In this document: one piece after another, positions 16,287-24,232 of the stretch
Position numbering within the stretch: position 1 is the stretch's first letter
How the letters are laid out: the number at the start of each line of letters is the position of its first letter
From: Clostridiales bacterium
GTDB taxonomy: Bacteria; Bacillota; Clostridia; Lachnospirales; CAG-274
Length of the DNA stretch: 64,000 bases
Direction: 5' to 3'
NCBI GenBank assembly: GCA_021204175.1
Contig: JAJPZT010000017.1
Coordinates: 1 to 64,000 of the forward strand
Translations under genes and position numbers: made by a program
The notes under the pieces: generated by a model
What the model saw: the letters and a program-made list of their open reading frames with translations, nothing else
Database searches by the model: none
What the model was told of the DNA's origin: nothing

Positions 16287-19007
16287 TTGAAATATATTAA
16301 AAGGCTTATTGCGGGAGGGCTTTGCGTCTTGGCTCTTGCTTTGGCGAGCTGCTCCGCTGTTTTTGCCGATGATAATTTGTTATATGAAATGAAAGACAGC
16401 AGGGTTTTGACAAGAGGGGTTACGTATGACGAGATTACAAGGGTAACTAAAAACGGCTGGCTTTATATGTATGTTTTGACCCTTGACATAACCGATGAAA
16501 ATGTGGATTTGGACGTTATTAAGTCCACAACGGAGTTCGGCTATAAGGAAAGCACTCTTGCTATTTCTCAGGAGAACGATGTTGTTGCTGCTGTAAACGG
16601 CGACTATTTCGGCGGCGGAAACCCTCAGTCATCAATGGGTCAGGTCCTTTCCAACGGAAAGATTGAGGAAGCCAGAAACTATTATAATGCGGATGCAAAT
16701 AACTATGCAGGCTTTTTTATAGACTCCGACGGAACGCCCTTTGTGGACTATCTTAAAACCACCGTAGGCTTCTATAATTCCTCAGCCACAATAATTGAGC
16801 TTGCGGGAAAGAACAAATACACAGACTTTTCAAGCCCTGTTTATTTCGACAGACAGGCTATAACCACAACAGCGGATTTGGACAAGCGAAACTCAAATTT
16901 GACTAAAATTGTGGTAGACACAGGTGCAATTTCTTACATATCCTCACCGGGGGAAACAGTTGAAGTGCCTGAAAACGGCTATATAATCGTTATGAATAAT
17001 TCAACCAGAGAAAAGGTTATTTCTTATTACTCCGTTGGTCAGGCGGTCAGCTTTGTTGAAAACGGCACATTTGTTTTCAGACCGGCGAAAAGCACTTCCT
17101 CCGTTAATTTCGGAATTTCCGGCGGCGGTGAAATCTTGAGAAACGGCGAAACAATGGCTCAGGGAGAAATTATAAGCCCCTCGGCACGTAACCCCAGAAC
17201 CTGTATAGGCGTCAGTCAGGATAAGAGCAAAATCATTATTTTGGCAATTGACGGAAGAGTTAAAGGCATAGGGGCGACTACCTGCGAATGTTCAACTATA
17301 ATGAAGGAATTAGGGGCATATGACGCAATTCAGCTTGACGGCGGCGGCTCAACCACTATGGTCGTTAAGTCAGAAAACGGTGACTCATTGGAGCTTGTAA
17401 ACACTCCGTCGGACGGCTCACAGAGGGCTGTTCCCAATGCAGTAGGGGTTAAGTCAGCCGGGACTTCAACGGGTTTAGGCTATTTGGAGGTGTCAACCTC
17501 AGCGACCGACAATGTTTTGGTCAACGGCTTGAATTATAATTTGACTGTTCAGGGCTATGACAATCTCTATAACGCTATGGGTGTTTCAACAGACAGCCTT
17601 GAATTTGAGCTTGAAGGAATAGAAGGGGACTTTGACGGCTTAAGCTTTACGCCTCAGTCAGAGGGAACGGGAAAAATTATTGTTAAGACCGCAGGGGGAG
17701 AAATTACAGGAGAATGTGAAGTGACTGTCCTTTCGGGAATTTCATATCTCAAGGTGGAAGCCAACACTCAAAATCTTGAGGTGGGGCGGTCTACGGAGCT
17801 TACCATGACGGAGTTTAACAAGGACGGCTTCGGCGGCAGAACAGTTGACAAAAGCGGTTTAACCTATGACGTAGACGACCCTACAGTGGGCTATGTGACC
17901 GATGAGGGCTATTTTGTGGCTACAGGGGACGGACAGGTTAAGGTAACGGCTTATTCAGGCGATGTAAGCGGCAGCGGCAGTGTTTACGTAGGCAAAACCA
18001 CAGAGGTAATTAACAACTTCGAAACGCCGCTAAATGTTATGTTCCTTAAATTCCCTGAAAACGGAAGCTTTACGGGAGATGCGGCGGTTCAGTACGGCGT
18101 AGGCACAAGCGGAAACGCAAGCATTAGGCTTAATTACAACTTTGCGGCAAACACGTCATCGGTTCAGTGTGCTTACGCAAGCTTTACGGACAGAATAAAG
18201 GTTGAGGGAACGCCCTCAAAGCTGGGAATGTACGTTAAGGGCAACAACGGCGGAACTATCGTTAAAATTAACATAAGAGACGCCAATGAAGCAAGCTATA
18301 ATATTTCGCTGACCGACAGCGTTGATTTTGAGGGCTGGCAGTATTTAAGCGGCGACGTTCCTCAGGGGGTAACCTACCCAATTCAGGTAATGTCGGTTTA
18401 TACGGCAGTGCTTTCCACAGGGGAAACAGCTCCAAGCGGAATACTTTATTTTGACGATTTGTCTGCGGATGTAGGCAGCTATTCAACAAGTCTTGAAGGA
18501 GATATTTCTATGGGGCTTGAAAATGCTCAGGGCGACCTCTCTAACCTTTATATTGTGTCCGAAGGGGTTAACGCTTCTTCACTGGGGCTTGACTTTGCCA
18601 CAAGCTGGTATTCAAACTATTCAACAGCCGGAAATGAGAATATTTCTATTGTGAACCTGTCGACCTCAAACGGAACGCTTCTTAAGTCAAATGATACACA
18701 GATAAGGTATTTTGCAGACTATGTTGACAGACTTGCGGCGGATAATATTGTTGTTATGGTTAAAAGCGATATGTATGCTACAAGCAGCGGAGGTTTTTCA
18801 GACAGCAGAGAAGCCACTGTTGTTCATGATATATTAAAGGAACAGTTTTTGAAGGACAAGAATATAATCGTCATTTCTAACGGCGGCAGCCTTTCTTCCA
18901 TAAATATTAAAGACGGTGTCCGCTATGTGAACGTGGCGGAAAAAAGCTCCTCCTCACCTGTTTTGACGGTGAAGTATAACGGAGAGAGTATGTATTACGG
19001 GTTCTGA
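16287..19007 (+). CDS. Exported phosphodiester glycosidase (NAGPA-like) multidomain protein
   Basis: The 906-residue protein has an N-terminal signal (MKYIKRLIAGGLCVLALALA) followed by SCSAVFADD, so either a lipoprotein cysteine or a signal peptidase I site is possible. Residues about 60-390 match the phosphodiester glycosidase/NAGPA domain, with VAAVNGDYFGG, GGGEILRNGE, NPRTCIGVSQD and IQLDGGGSTTM. Bacterial members act on phosphodiester-linked sugars in cell-wall polymers or exopolysaccharide. Next come one or two Ig-like Big_2-type repeats, a carbohydrate-binding-like beta domain (IKVEGTPSKLGMYVKG) and a C-terminal alpha/beta domain resembling a metallophosphoesterase-associated region. 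Translation starts at TTG 16287, after AAGGAG. It stands alone, and its substrate is unknown. Confidence 0.8.
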   Translation: MKYIKRLIAGGLCVLALALASCSAVFADDNLLYEMKDSRVLTRGVTYDEITRVTKNGWLYMYVLTLDITDENVDLDVIKSTTEFGYKESTLAISQENDVVAAVNGDYFGGGNPQSSMGQVLSNGKIEEARNYYNADANNYAGFFIDSDGTPFVDYLKTTVGFYNSSATIIELAGKNKYTDFSSPVYFDRQAITTTADLDKRNSNLTKIVVDTGAISYISSPGETVEVPENGYIIVMNNSTREKVISYYSVGQAVSFVENGTFVFRPAKSTSSVNFGISGGGEILRNGETMAQGEIISPSARNPRTCIGVSQDKSKIIILAIDGRVKGIGATTCECSTIMKELGAYDAIQLDGGGSTTMVVKSENGDSLELVNTPSDGSQRAVPNAVGVKSAGTSTGLGYLEVSTSATDNVLVNGLNYNLTVQGYDNLYNAMGVSTDSLEFELEGIEGDFDGLSFTPQSEGTGKIIVKTAGGEITGECEVTVLSGISYLKVEANTQNLEVGRSTELTMTEFNKDGFGGRTVDKSGLTYDVDDPTVGYVTDEGYFVATGDGQVKVTAYSGDVSGSGSVYVGKTTEVINNFETPLNVMFLKFPENGSFTGDAAVQYGVGTSGNASIRLNYNFAANTSSVQCAYASFTDRIKVEGTPSKLGMYVKGNNGGTIVKINIRDANEASYNISLTDSVDFEGWQYLSGDVPQGVTYPIQVMSVYTAVLSTGETAPSGILYFDDLSADVGSYSTSLEGDISMGLENAQGDLSNLYIVSEGVNASSLGLDFATSWYSNYSTAGNENISIVNLSTSNGTLLKSNDTQIRYFADYVDRLAADNIVVMVKSDMYATSSGGFSDSREATVVHDILKEQFLKDKNIIVISNGGSLSSINIKDGVRYVNVAEKSSSSPVLTVKYNGESMYYGF

Positions 19008-19016
19008 TTGGGGTTA

Positions 19017-19073
19017 TCACCTCTCCGTCACACTTCGTGTGCCACCTCCCCTCAAGGGGAGGCTTGGTGACAC
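19017..19073. repeat. REP-like dispersed intergenic repeat
   Basis: The stretch TCACCTCTCCGTCAC...CCTCCCCTCAAGGGGAGG...GGTGAC contains two nested hairpins (CACACTTCGTGTG and CCTCCCCTCAAGGGGAGG). From memory, near-identical sequences are scattered through gut Clostridia genomes as short palindromic repeats. It lies between two convergent genes and carries no ORF. Confidence 0.6.
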
Positions 19074-19102
19074 CCGAAAGGTTTTCTTTAAAATTAAAAA
19101 TC

Positions 19103-19138
19103 GCCTGCCGAGGTTATCCCCGACAGGCTTTCTTCTTT
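19103..19138. terminator. Bidirectional terminator
   Basis: GCCTGCCG pairs with CGACAGGC (one mismatch). T-rich runs follow on both strands, so it can end both the glycosidase gene (+) and the DAHP synthase gene (-). Confidence 0.7.
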
Positions 19139-19157
19139 ACTATTATTAAAATATTTT

Positions 19158-20189
19158 TTAAACTTCCTCTGCCATTTTATAAAGAAGCTTTTCGGTGTCG
19201 TCCCAGCCGAGACAGGCGTCGGTTATTGACTTTCCGTAAATATAATTGTGGCAGATAGGCTGATTGCCTTCTTTAAGATAGCTTTCAATCATAACGCCCT
19301 TAACAACGTTTTTGAGAATAATATTGCAGTTTCTGCTGTGGAGAACCTCGCTGACAATTCGGGGCTGCTCCTTATACATTTTCTTTGAATTAGCGTGGTT
19401 TGCGTCTACGATAATAGCCGGGTTTTGATATGTTCCCTTAGCATACATATCCGCAGCCAAAACAAGATCCTCATAGTGATAATTCTGCTGATTGTTGCCG
19501 TGCTTGTTTGTAGAGCCTCTTAAAATTGCGTGAGCGTAGGGGTTGCCGCTTGTGGAAACCTCATAGCCGGAATATGAAAACTCGTGGCTTGCCTGAGCGG
19601 CTTTGATTGAGTTAAACATAACGCTTAAGTCGCCGGAGGTGGGGTTTTTCATTCCTACGGGAACATCAATACCGCTTGAGGTCAGTCTGTGCTGCTGGTT
19701 TTCAACGCTTCTTGCGCCGATTGCAATATAAGAGAGAATGTCGTCAACATAGGGCAGATTGGCGGGGTAGAGCATTTCATCAGCTGCGGTTAAGCCGCTT
19801 TCTCTGATTGCTCTTATGTGCATCTGTCTCAAAGCGATTATACCCTCAAACATATTGGGCTGTTTTTCGGGGTCGGGCTGGTGGAAAATGCCCTTATAGC
19901 CTTCGCCGGTGGTTCTGGGCTTGGCTGTGTAAATTCTCGGAACGATAAAAAGCCTGTCCTTAACCTTTTCGTTTACCTCAGCAAGCCTTGTTATATATTC
20001 ACAGACAGGGTCTTCTCTGTCGGCGGAACAGGGACCGACGATAACAATAAAACGGTCGTCCTTGCCCTCGAAAATGTCCTTAAGCTCCCTGTCTCTTTTT
20101 TCCTTAACCTTTTGAAGCTCCGTCGGCATACTCATCATATCTCTGACTTCTTCCACCGTCGGCATCTTCCTTATTCTTGTAAAGCTCAT
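19158..20189 (-). CDS. aroF: 3-deoxy-7-phosphoheptulonate synthase (DAHP synthase, class I)
   Basis: First enzyme of the shikimate pathway, joining phosphoenolpyruvate and erythrose 4-phosphate. The 343-residue protein carries class I signatures: IVGPCSAD, a KPRTTGEGYKG loop, IGARSVENQQHR, GMKNPTSGDL and IIVDANHANSKK (metal ligand region). It is of the AroF/G/H type with an N-terminal extension that in this group often binds an aromatic amino acid for feedback inhibition; which one cannot be read here. The start ATG follows AGGAG. It is monocistronic. The gene symbol is chosen for the family, not for a defined isoenzyme. Confidence 0.93.
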   Translation of the reverse strand: MSFTRIRKMPTVEEVRDMMSMPTELQKVKEKRDRELKDIFEGKDDRFIVIVGPCSADREDPVCEYITRLAEVNEKVKDRLFIVPRIYTAKPRTTGEGYKGIFHQPDPEKQPNMFEGIIALRQMHIRAIRESGLTAADEMLYPANLPYVDDILSYIAIGARSVENQQHRLTSSGIDVPVGMKNPTSGDLSVMFNSIKAAQASHEFSYSGYEVSTSGNPYAHAILRGSTNKHGNNQQNYHYEDLVLAADMYAKGTYQNPAIIVDANHANSKKMYKEQPRIVSEVLHSRNCNIILKNVVKGVMIESYLKEGNQPICHNYIYGKSITDACLGWDDTEKLLYKMAEEV

Positions 20190-20344
20190 TGCTGATTTCT
20201 CCTTTAAAATGTCATTTTATGAAAGCCCTGTTTCATCAGGGGGTTATTAAAAATTTTCTCACTTTATATTAACCCAAATGTCTTAAAATGTCAAGGGAAA
20301 CAGAAAATTAAGAGCAAAGAATAAAGAATAATTCGTTAGGTCTT

Positions 20345-20815
20345 TTAAGCAGCTTCGGCACATCCCCGATTTTTTTCTTCAAGTTCCGAAAGAATTTTTC
20401 TCTCGGCAGTTGAAAAATCAAGAAAATCGCTTAACTCGGCGACATATTCGGTATATTCATCTTTATAAAAATATTTTTCTCTTTCAGTTAAATAGGCTTC
20501 ATCGGTTATATATATTTTTGAAGTGTTGTTTTCAATATTTATAACGCCGTACCCTTCTTCTCCGTATACGTAAAATACTCCGTCATTTGATTTGTAATCA
20601 ACAACATTTTTTATTAAAGTAATTTGCCCTACATCTTCATAACTCATAATTAAAGAAGTCGCATCTGCAACGTGGGCTATTTTATATTTTCCGTTTCCGA
20701 TTACCTCAACAGTATCACGCCCGACACGTCCGTATTCGTTTTTGTCGGCTTTGCCGCAGCCGCTGAATACCGACAGACAAGCTGCCAAAACCAATGTTAC
20801 AATCATAATTCTCAT
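20345..20815 (-). CDS. Hypothetical lipoprotein
   Basis: The 156-residue protein has a lipoprotein signal (MRIMIVTLVLAACLSVFSGC, lipobox FSGC at about residues 17-20) and a small beta-rich domain of unknown family. It would be anchored to the outer face of the membrane. The start follows GGGAGGA. It lies 65 nt downstream of another exported-protein gene on the same strand, so the two may be co-transcribed. No function is assigned. Confidence 0.65.
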   Translation of the reverse strand: MRIMIVTLVLAACLSVFSGCGKADKNEYGRVGRDTVEVIGNGKYKIAHVADATSLIMSYEDVGQITLIKNVVDYKSNDGVFYVYGEEGYGVINIENNTSKIYITDEAYLTEREKYFYKDEYTEYVAELSDFLDFSTAERKILSELEEKNRGCAEAA

Positions 20816-20880
20816 AATAGATCCTCCCTTTTATATATTTGGGCAAAACAGAAAATAAAGAGCAGGGAATAATTCATTTT

Positions 20881-21669
20881 TTAATTTTCCGCAGCTAACT
20901 CCGCATTTACTATTTCTTCCACTTGGCTCAGAGATGTAATATCCCGCCGATTTTCGAACTCTATACTCACACTTTTATCGATTTTTTTGTAAAAAATTCC
21001 CTTATGAGAATAAAAAGAAAAGTCTATTTTATTGGGAGTATAGTCAAAAGATTTCATTTCCGTTATTGTTTTAAATATTTTTTCGGATATTTCAGTCTTT
21101 TCATCATATATATAATCAATATTAGGCACATCACTGCTTATATTTACACGATAATCCCATAACAAAGACAATTCTTCGGGTGTCATTTCCTCGTTTGCTC
21201 CGATAGGTATTATTGGATAAGGGTAATAAAGTGATGTAACCGATATTCTTATTTCATCTCCCCATATTTTTTCTGTTAATTCTTCATATTCTTTCTTTAT
21301 ATAGAAAGCCATATATGAAAAAAGATAGTTGTCCGCTGTATAAATATAACCCGTCTGTGAATTACCTTCTTCACCGTCGAAAACAGTAATACCATTATTA
21401 CCGTTAAATACACGAACATTAAAATTTATTTCGGAATTGTTTTCGGGATGAAAATATACACGCCAGCCTCCGTTTATAAAATCAGAGTCTATACTTTCAT
21501 AAACCATTTGAGTTTGATATTTAGTTGAAAGAAAATTTTCTGCAAATGCTTTTGCTTTTTTAGATAAACTTCCTACACCGATTATAATTGCTATAAGAAG
21601 TATACAAACAATTAAAACAGCGATTCCCAAAATTGCCGCTAAAATATATAACCGTCTTTTCTTTTTCAT
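20881..21669 (-). CDS. Hypothetical membrane-anchored protein
   Basis: A 262-residue protein with a basic N-terminus (MKKKRRLY), one long transmembrane helix (residues about 8-32) and a predicted extracytoplasmic alpha/beta domain rich in Tyr, Asn and Ile. I do not recognise the domain. ATG 21669 follows GGGGAGA; an in-frame start 27 nt upstream lacks a ribosome site. A + strand antisense-RNA promoter (21704-21732) begins just upstream of this gene, so its own promoter may overlap the small toxin-like module. Confidence 0.65.
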   Translation of the reverse strand: MKKKRRLYILAAILGIAVLIVCILLIAIIIGVGSLSKKAKAFAENFLSTKYQTQMVYESIDSDFINGGWRVYFHPENNSEINFNVRVFNGNNGITVFDGEEGNSQTGYIYTADNYLFSYMAFYIKKEYEELTEKIWGDEIRISVTSLYYPYPIIPIGANEEMTPEELSLLWDYRVNISSDVPNIDYIYDEKTEISEKIFKTITEMKSFDYTPNKIDFSFYSHKGIFYKKIDKSVSIEFENRRDITSLSQVEEIVNAELAAEN

Positions 21670-21703
21670 AACATTTCTCCCCACTAAAATACACATTTTT
21701 AAC

Positions 21704-21732
21704 TTGACATAATATAGCCTTTATGGTATTAT
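21704..21732 (+). promoter_or_regulatory. Consensus promoter of antisense RNA 1
   Basis: TTGACA (21704-21709) and TATTAT (21727-21732) are 17 bp apart. The same hexamer pair at the same spacing drives the paralogous RNA at 28349-28377. Confidence 0.75.
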
Positions 21733-21738
21733 AAAAAT

Positions 21739-21834
21739 ATAAAGAGGACTGACTTAAGGCAGTTTATTCCTCACCAAAAGTTACTGTTAAAATAACCGTT
21801 TTGGATTGGTAGCCCAGAGACGGTTATTTTTTTT
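21739..21834 (+). ncRNA. Candidate antisense antitoxin RNA 1
   Basis: A short transcript of about 95 nt is implied by the strong promoter and an intrinsic terminator: AATAACCGT (21791-21799) pairs with ACGGTTATT (21820-21828), followed by T8. Its 5' part folds as GAGGA...TCCTC with an inner CTG...CAG. It is antisense to the last 21 codons and stop of the 49-residue peptide gene on the minus strand, and to its 3' UTR. This matches antitoxin RNAs such as RatA and SR4, which are antisense to toxin mRNA 3' ends. Confidence 0.6.
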
Positions 21835-21920
21835 GTTATGTTTATGATTATTTTTATTATGTGTACTAATACAGCAATAAGTATTGCGAGTACATATACA
21901 TCATAAATAATCGTTACCAT
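21771..21920 (-). CDS. Small hydrophobic peptide, type I toxin-like (copy 1)
   Basis: A 49-residue peptide beginning MVTIIYDVYVLAILIAVLV, with a single hydrophobic helix to about residue 28, then TKK and a short polar tail. It shares the IIYDV-x-VL core with the 38-residue peptide at 28442-28558. GGAGG lies 12 nt before the ATG, which is a long spacing; an ATT three bases upstream is a possible alternative start. The leader (to a minus promoter at 22175-22203) contains TCACCT (complement of 22014-22019), complementary to AGGTGA in the ribosome site, so translation may be self-sequestered. It is too short for standard gene callers. The family is unrecognised; the toxin role is inferred from architecture. 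Confidence 0.6.
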   Translation of the reverse strand: MVTIIYDVYVLAILIAVLVHIIKIIINITKKITVSGLPIQNGYFNSNFW

Positions 21921-22174
21921 AATCCACGTTCACCTCCTTTTGACATAATCCCGAAGATAACCGCTTAAATCATAAGCAACACCTCTTTTCATATGCAATA
22001 GGCAGGTGAGGATTTTCAGAACTTTTGACTGCGTCAAAAGCCGGGCTTGCTGCGATTTTTTCACAGAAAAAATTCGCAGTGCCCGTCCCGACATCTTTCG
22101 GGTTCTTACCGCTTTTCAGTCCTCTATGCGACAGAATAAAAATCTGCCGAAATTCCTAAAAGAATTTCATATAA

Positions 22175-22203
22175 AGTATAACATAAGACTGCGGATAAAA
22201 CAA
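22175..22203 (-). promoter_or_regulatory. Promoter of toxin-like mRNA 1
   Basis: On the minus strand TTGTTT (complement of 22198-22203) and TATACT (complement of 22175-22180) are 17 bp apart. The transcript would carry a leader of about 245 nt before the 49-residue peptide. The leader holds strong hairpins, for example GAAATTC...GAATTTC near its 5' end and a long GCGAATTTTTTCTGTGAAAAAATCGC stem. Confidence 0.5.
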
Positions 22204-22245
22204 CAAAAAGTTTTCCTAAACCCCAAAAAATTTCTTTTTTAATGA

Positions 22246-22295
22246 TTGACAGAAGCTTCCTAAAGAGTTATAATATTAATTGATTGAACGGTCAA
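22246..22295 (+). promoter_or_regulatory. Promoter and TetR-type operator of the efflux operon
   Basis: TTGACA (22246-22251) and TATAAT (22269-22274) have 17-bp spacing. Immediately downstream, at the expected start site, is the partly palindromic TTGATTGAACGGTCAA (22280-22295), resembling TetR-family operators (TTGACCG...CGGTCAA). It suggests autorepression by the adjacent regulator. Confidence 0.7.
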
Positions 22296-22331
22296 TAAAA
22301 TTTTGAATGAGATTTTTGAGAGGTGAGACAT

Positions 22332-22886
22332 ATGGAGGACAACAGCAAAAGAACGGAGATTTTAGAGGCTGCTAAAAAACGCTTTAAAGAAAAGGGGTTT
22401 TACGGCTGTTCTATAAACGATATTGCCAAAACCGCAGGCATAACAAAGTCGCTTTTATATTATTATTTTAAGAGCAAGGAAGATATTTATATAGGTCTGA
22501 CGGAAGAGAGACTTAATAGAATTATGAAAACCGTGCCGGAAGCCTGATAAGCGGGATTGGAAACATCCTTTGAAATAATTTATAACGGTATTAAGGAAGA
22601 AAAGGACGTTTTGGTTATTGCGCTTTTGGACGTTCTTGTAGACGACAACAAAACAAATGTGCTTATGGAGCTTGCAAAAAACTGCTTTGATAATATATAT
22701 CCCGAAAAAGAAACCGACCAGGAGGATAAATATTTAAGACTTATGTTTATTTTAAGAGCCATAGACTTTTACGCCGTAATCGACAAGGCGGAAAGCTATT
22801 TTGACATTCCTTTTGAAACTGCGGAAAAAATTCACAAAGAGGATTTATTCCGGCTTTATAAAAAAATCTATAAGAAAGGGGTTTGA
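22332..22886 (+). pseudogene. TetR family regulator split by two tandem in-frame stops
   Basis: The N-terminal part (ATG 22332 after GAGAGGTGAG) has the TetR helix-turn-helix: ILEAAKKRFKEKGFYG, then INDIAKTAGITKSLLYYYFKSKEDI. It ends at TGA (22545-22547) directly followed by TAA. The same frame reopens at once and encodes the expected helical ligand domain (TSFEIIYNGIKEEKDVL to FRLYKKIYKKG), stopping at 22886. Joined length, about 184 residues, is normal for TetR. As it stands only a 71-residue DNA-binding stub would be made, unless the second half is translated separately from TTG 22557. Tandem stops make a simple sequencing error unlikely. It is the first gene of the RND pump operon and was probably its repressor. 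Confidence 0.75.
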
Positions 22887-24232
22887 TGATTATGAAAAAA
22901 ATAATTCCTTTGATTTTAATTTCTGCTTTATTATTAGCCGCTTGCGGTGAAAGCTCGGCAGTTGAAAGCTCGCCTACTGTGGTAGCCGCCGAAATGAGTG
23001 AGGCTACCGGCTATACGGAAAGCTTAAGCTATACGGGCTACGCCGCAGCGGACGAAACCAAAAACTTTTCCTTTCTTCTTTCGGGAAAAATCTCCGAGGT
23101 GTGCGTTGAAAAGGGCGAAGCCGTTAAAGCAGGTCAGGTTTTGGCTAAGCTTGACACAGAAAGCGTACAGCTTGCCATAGACACCGCCAACGACAATATC
23201 CGTCTTGCGGAAAACCAAATTTCACAGGTAAACACAAACATAGCGGTTCAAAGGCCGACCCTTGAAAAGACCCAAATAGGCATTGACGCCGAAAAGCTGA
23301 CCCTTAAGAAAATTCAGGACTCATACAACAGCGAAATTAACACTATTATGACAAACTACAACAGTGTTAAGGCAGATTATGACAGGGCTAAGGAGCTTTA
23401 TGAAAGCGGCTACATAAGCGAAACAGACTTTGAAGACGCCCAGTATGCCCTTGACACAGTGACCGAAACCCTCAATACAGCAAAATCCAATATGGAAAAC
23501 GATGTAGGGCTTGAAGAAAAGTCAATCGAAAGTATGGAAAACGACTATAAGCTTCAGGAGCAGGCTGTCAAAAACTCAGAGGAGCAGCTTTCGGCGGCTC
23601 AGATTTCTTTAAGTCAGGCTAAAACAGCCCTTGAAAGCGCAAACAAAAACCTTACGGATTCAACTCTTTATTCCACGGTTGAAGGCTATGTAACGGCGGT
23701 GGTTTTGAAGGCGGGAGAGGTCACAAGCGCAGGAACTCCCGTTGTATGCGTAAAATCGGGAGACCAGGTTATAAACGTAGGTGTGGGAACGGCGGATTAT
23801 CCCAAGCTTTCGACAGGTATGAAGGCAGAAGTCAGCTATAATGGCGACACCTACGAAGCTTCTGTTACAAACATTGCCCTTTATCCCGACGAAACAACCA
23901 GAACCTATAATGTAGAGATTACGCCTGAAAACTGTGATGTGGCAATGGGTACTTTGGTTAATGTTCAAATTCCCATAGGACAGTCGGAAGGGTGCTTCAT
24001 TCCCATAAGTGCGGTTTTTAACTCCGGCGGCGTTGACTATGTTTACGTTTTGGAAGAGGACGGCTACGGCTATTACCGCACCGTCAGAACCGAGGTTATT
24101 TTGGGAACATTAAACAGTGACAAAATTTTAGCGGAAAACCTTGAAACCGGTGTTTATGTGGTAACTGACGGAGTAACGGACATATATGACAATCAGCAGG
24201 TCAGCATAAAAGAAGGTGTGGCTTATGAATAA
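22886..24232 (+). CDS. RND efflux periplasmic-adaptor-type lipoprotein (HlyD/MFP family)
   Basis: A 448-residue membrane fusion protein with a lipoprotein signal (ILISALLLAAC, Cys about residue 20). It has a biotinyl-lipoyl-like half (VEKGEAVKAGQVLAKLDTES), a long coiled coil (about residues 85-250, with LYESGYISETDFEDAQ), the second lipoyl half (STVEGYVTAVVLKAGEV) and beta-barrel plus membrane-proximal domains. In this Gram-positive-type cell it would be held on the outer leaflet to assist the RND pump. The ATG at 22886 overlaps the TetR stop; ATG 22892 is equally plausible. It overlaps the pump gene by 8 nt, so the two are translationally coupled. Confidence 0.9.
   Translation: MIMKKIIPLILISALLLAACGESSAVESSPTVVAAEMSEATGYTESLSYTGYAAADETKNFSFLLSGKISEVCVEKGEAVKAGQVLAKLDTESVQLAIDTANDNIRLAENQISQVNTNIAVQRPTLEKTQIGIDAEKLTLKKIQDSYNSEINTIMTNYNSVKADYDRAKELYESGYISETDFEDAQYALDTVTETLNTAKSNMENDVGLEEKSIESMENDYKLQEQAVKNSEEQLSAAQISLSQAKTALESANKNLTDSTLYSTVEGYVTAVVLKAGEVTSAGTPVVCVKSGDQVINVGVGTADYPKLSTGMKAEVSYNGDTYEASVTNIALYPDETTRTYNVEITPENCDVAMGTLVNVQIPIGQSEGCFIPISAVFNSGGVDYVYVLEEDGYGYYRTVRTEVILGTLNSDKILAENLETGVYVVTDGVTDIYDNQQVSIKEGVAYE

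Noticed and set aside
22006-22242. Plus-strand 78-codon frame
   Set aside because: It lies across the structured leader of peptide 1 on the opposite strand and has cysteine- and arginine-rich text typical of a chance frame.
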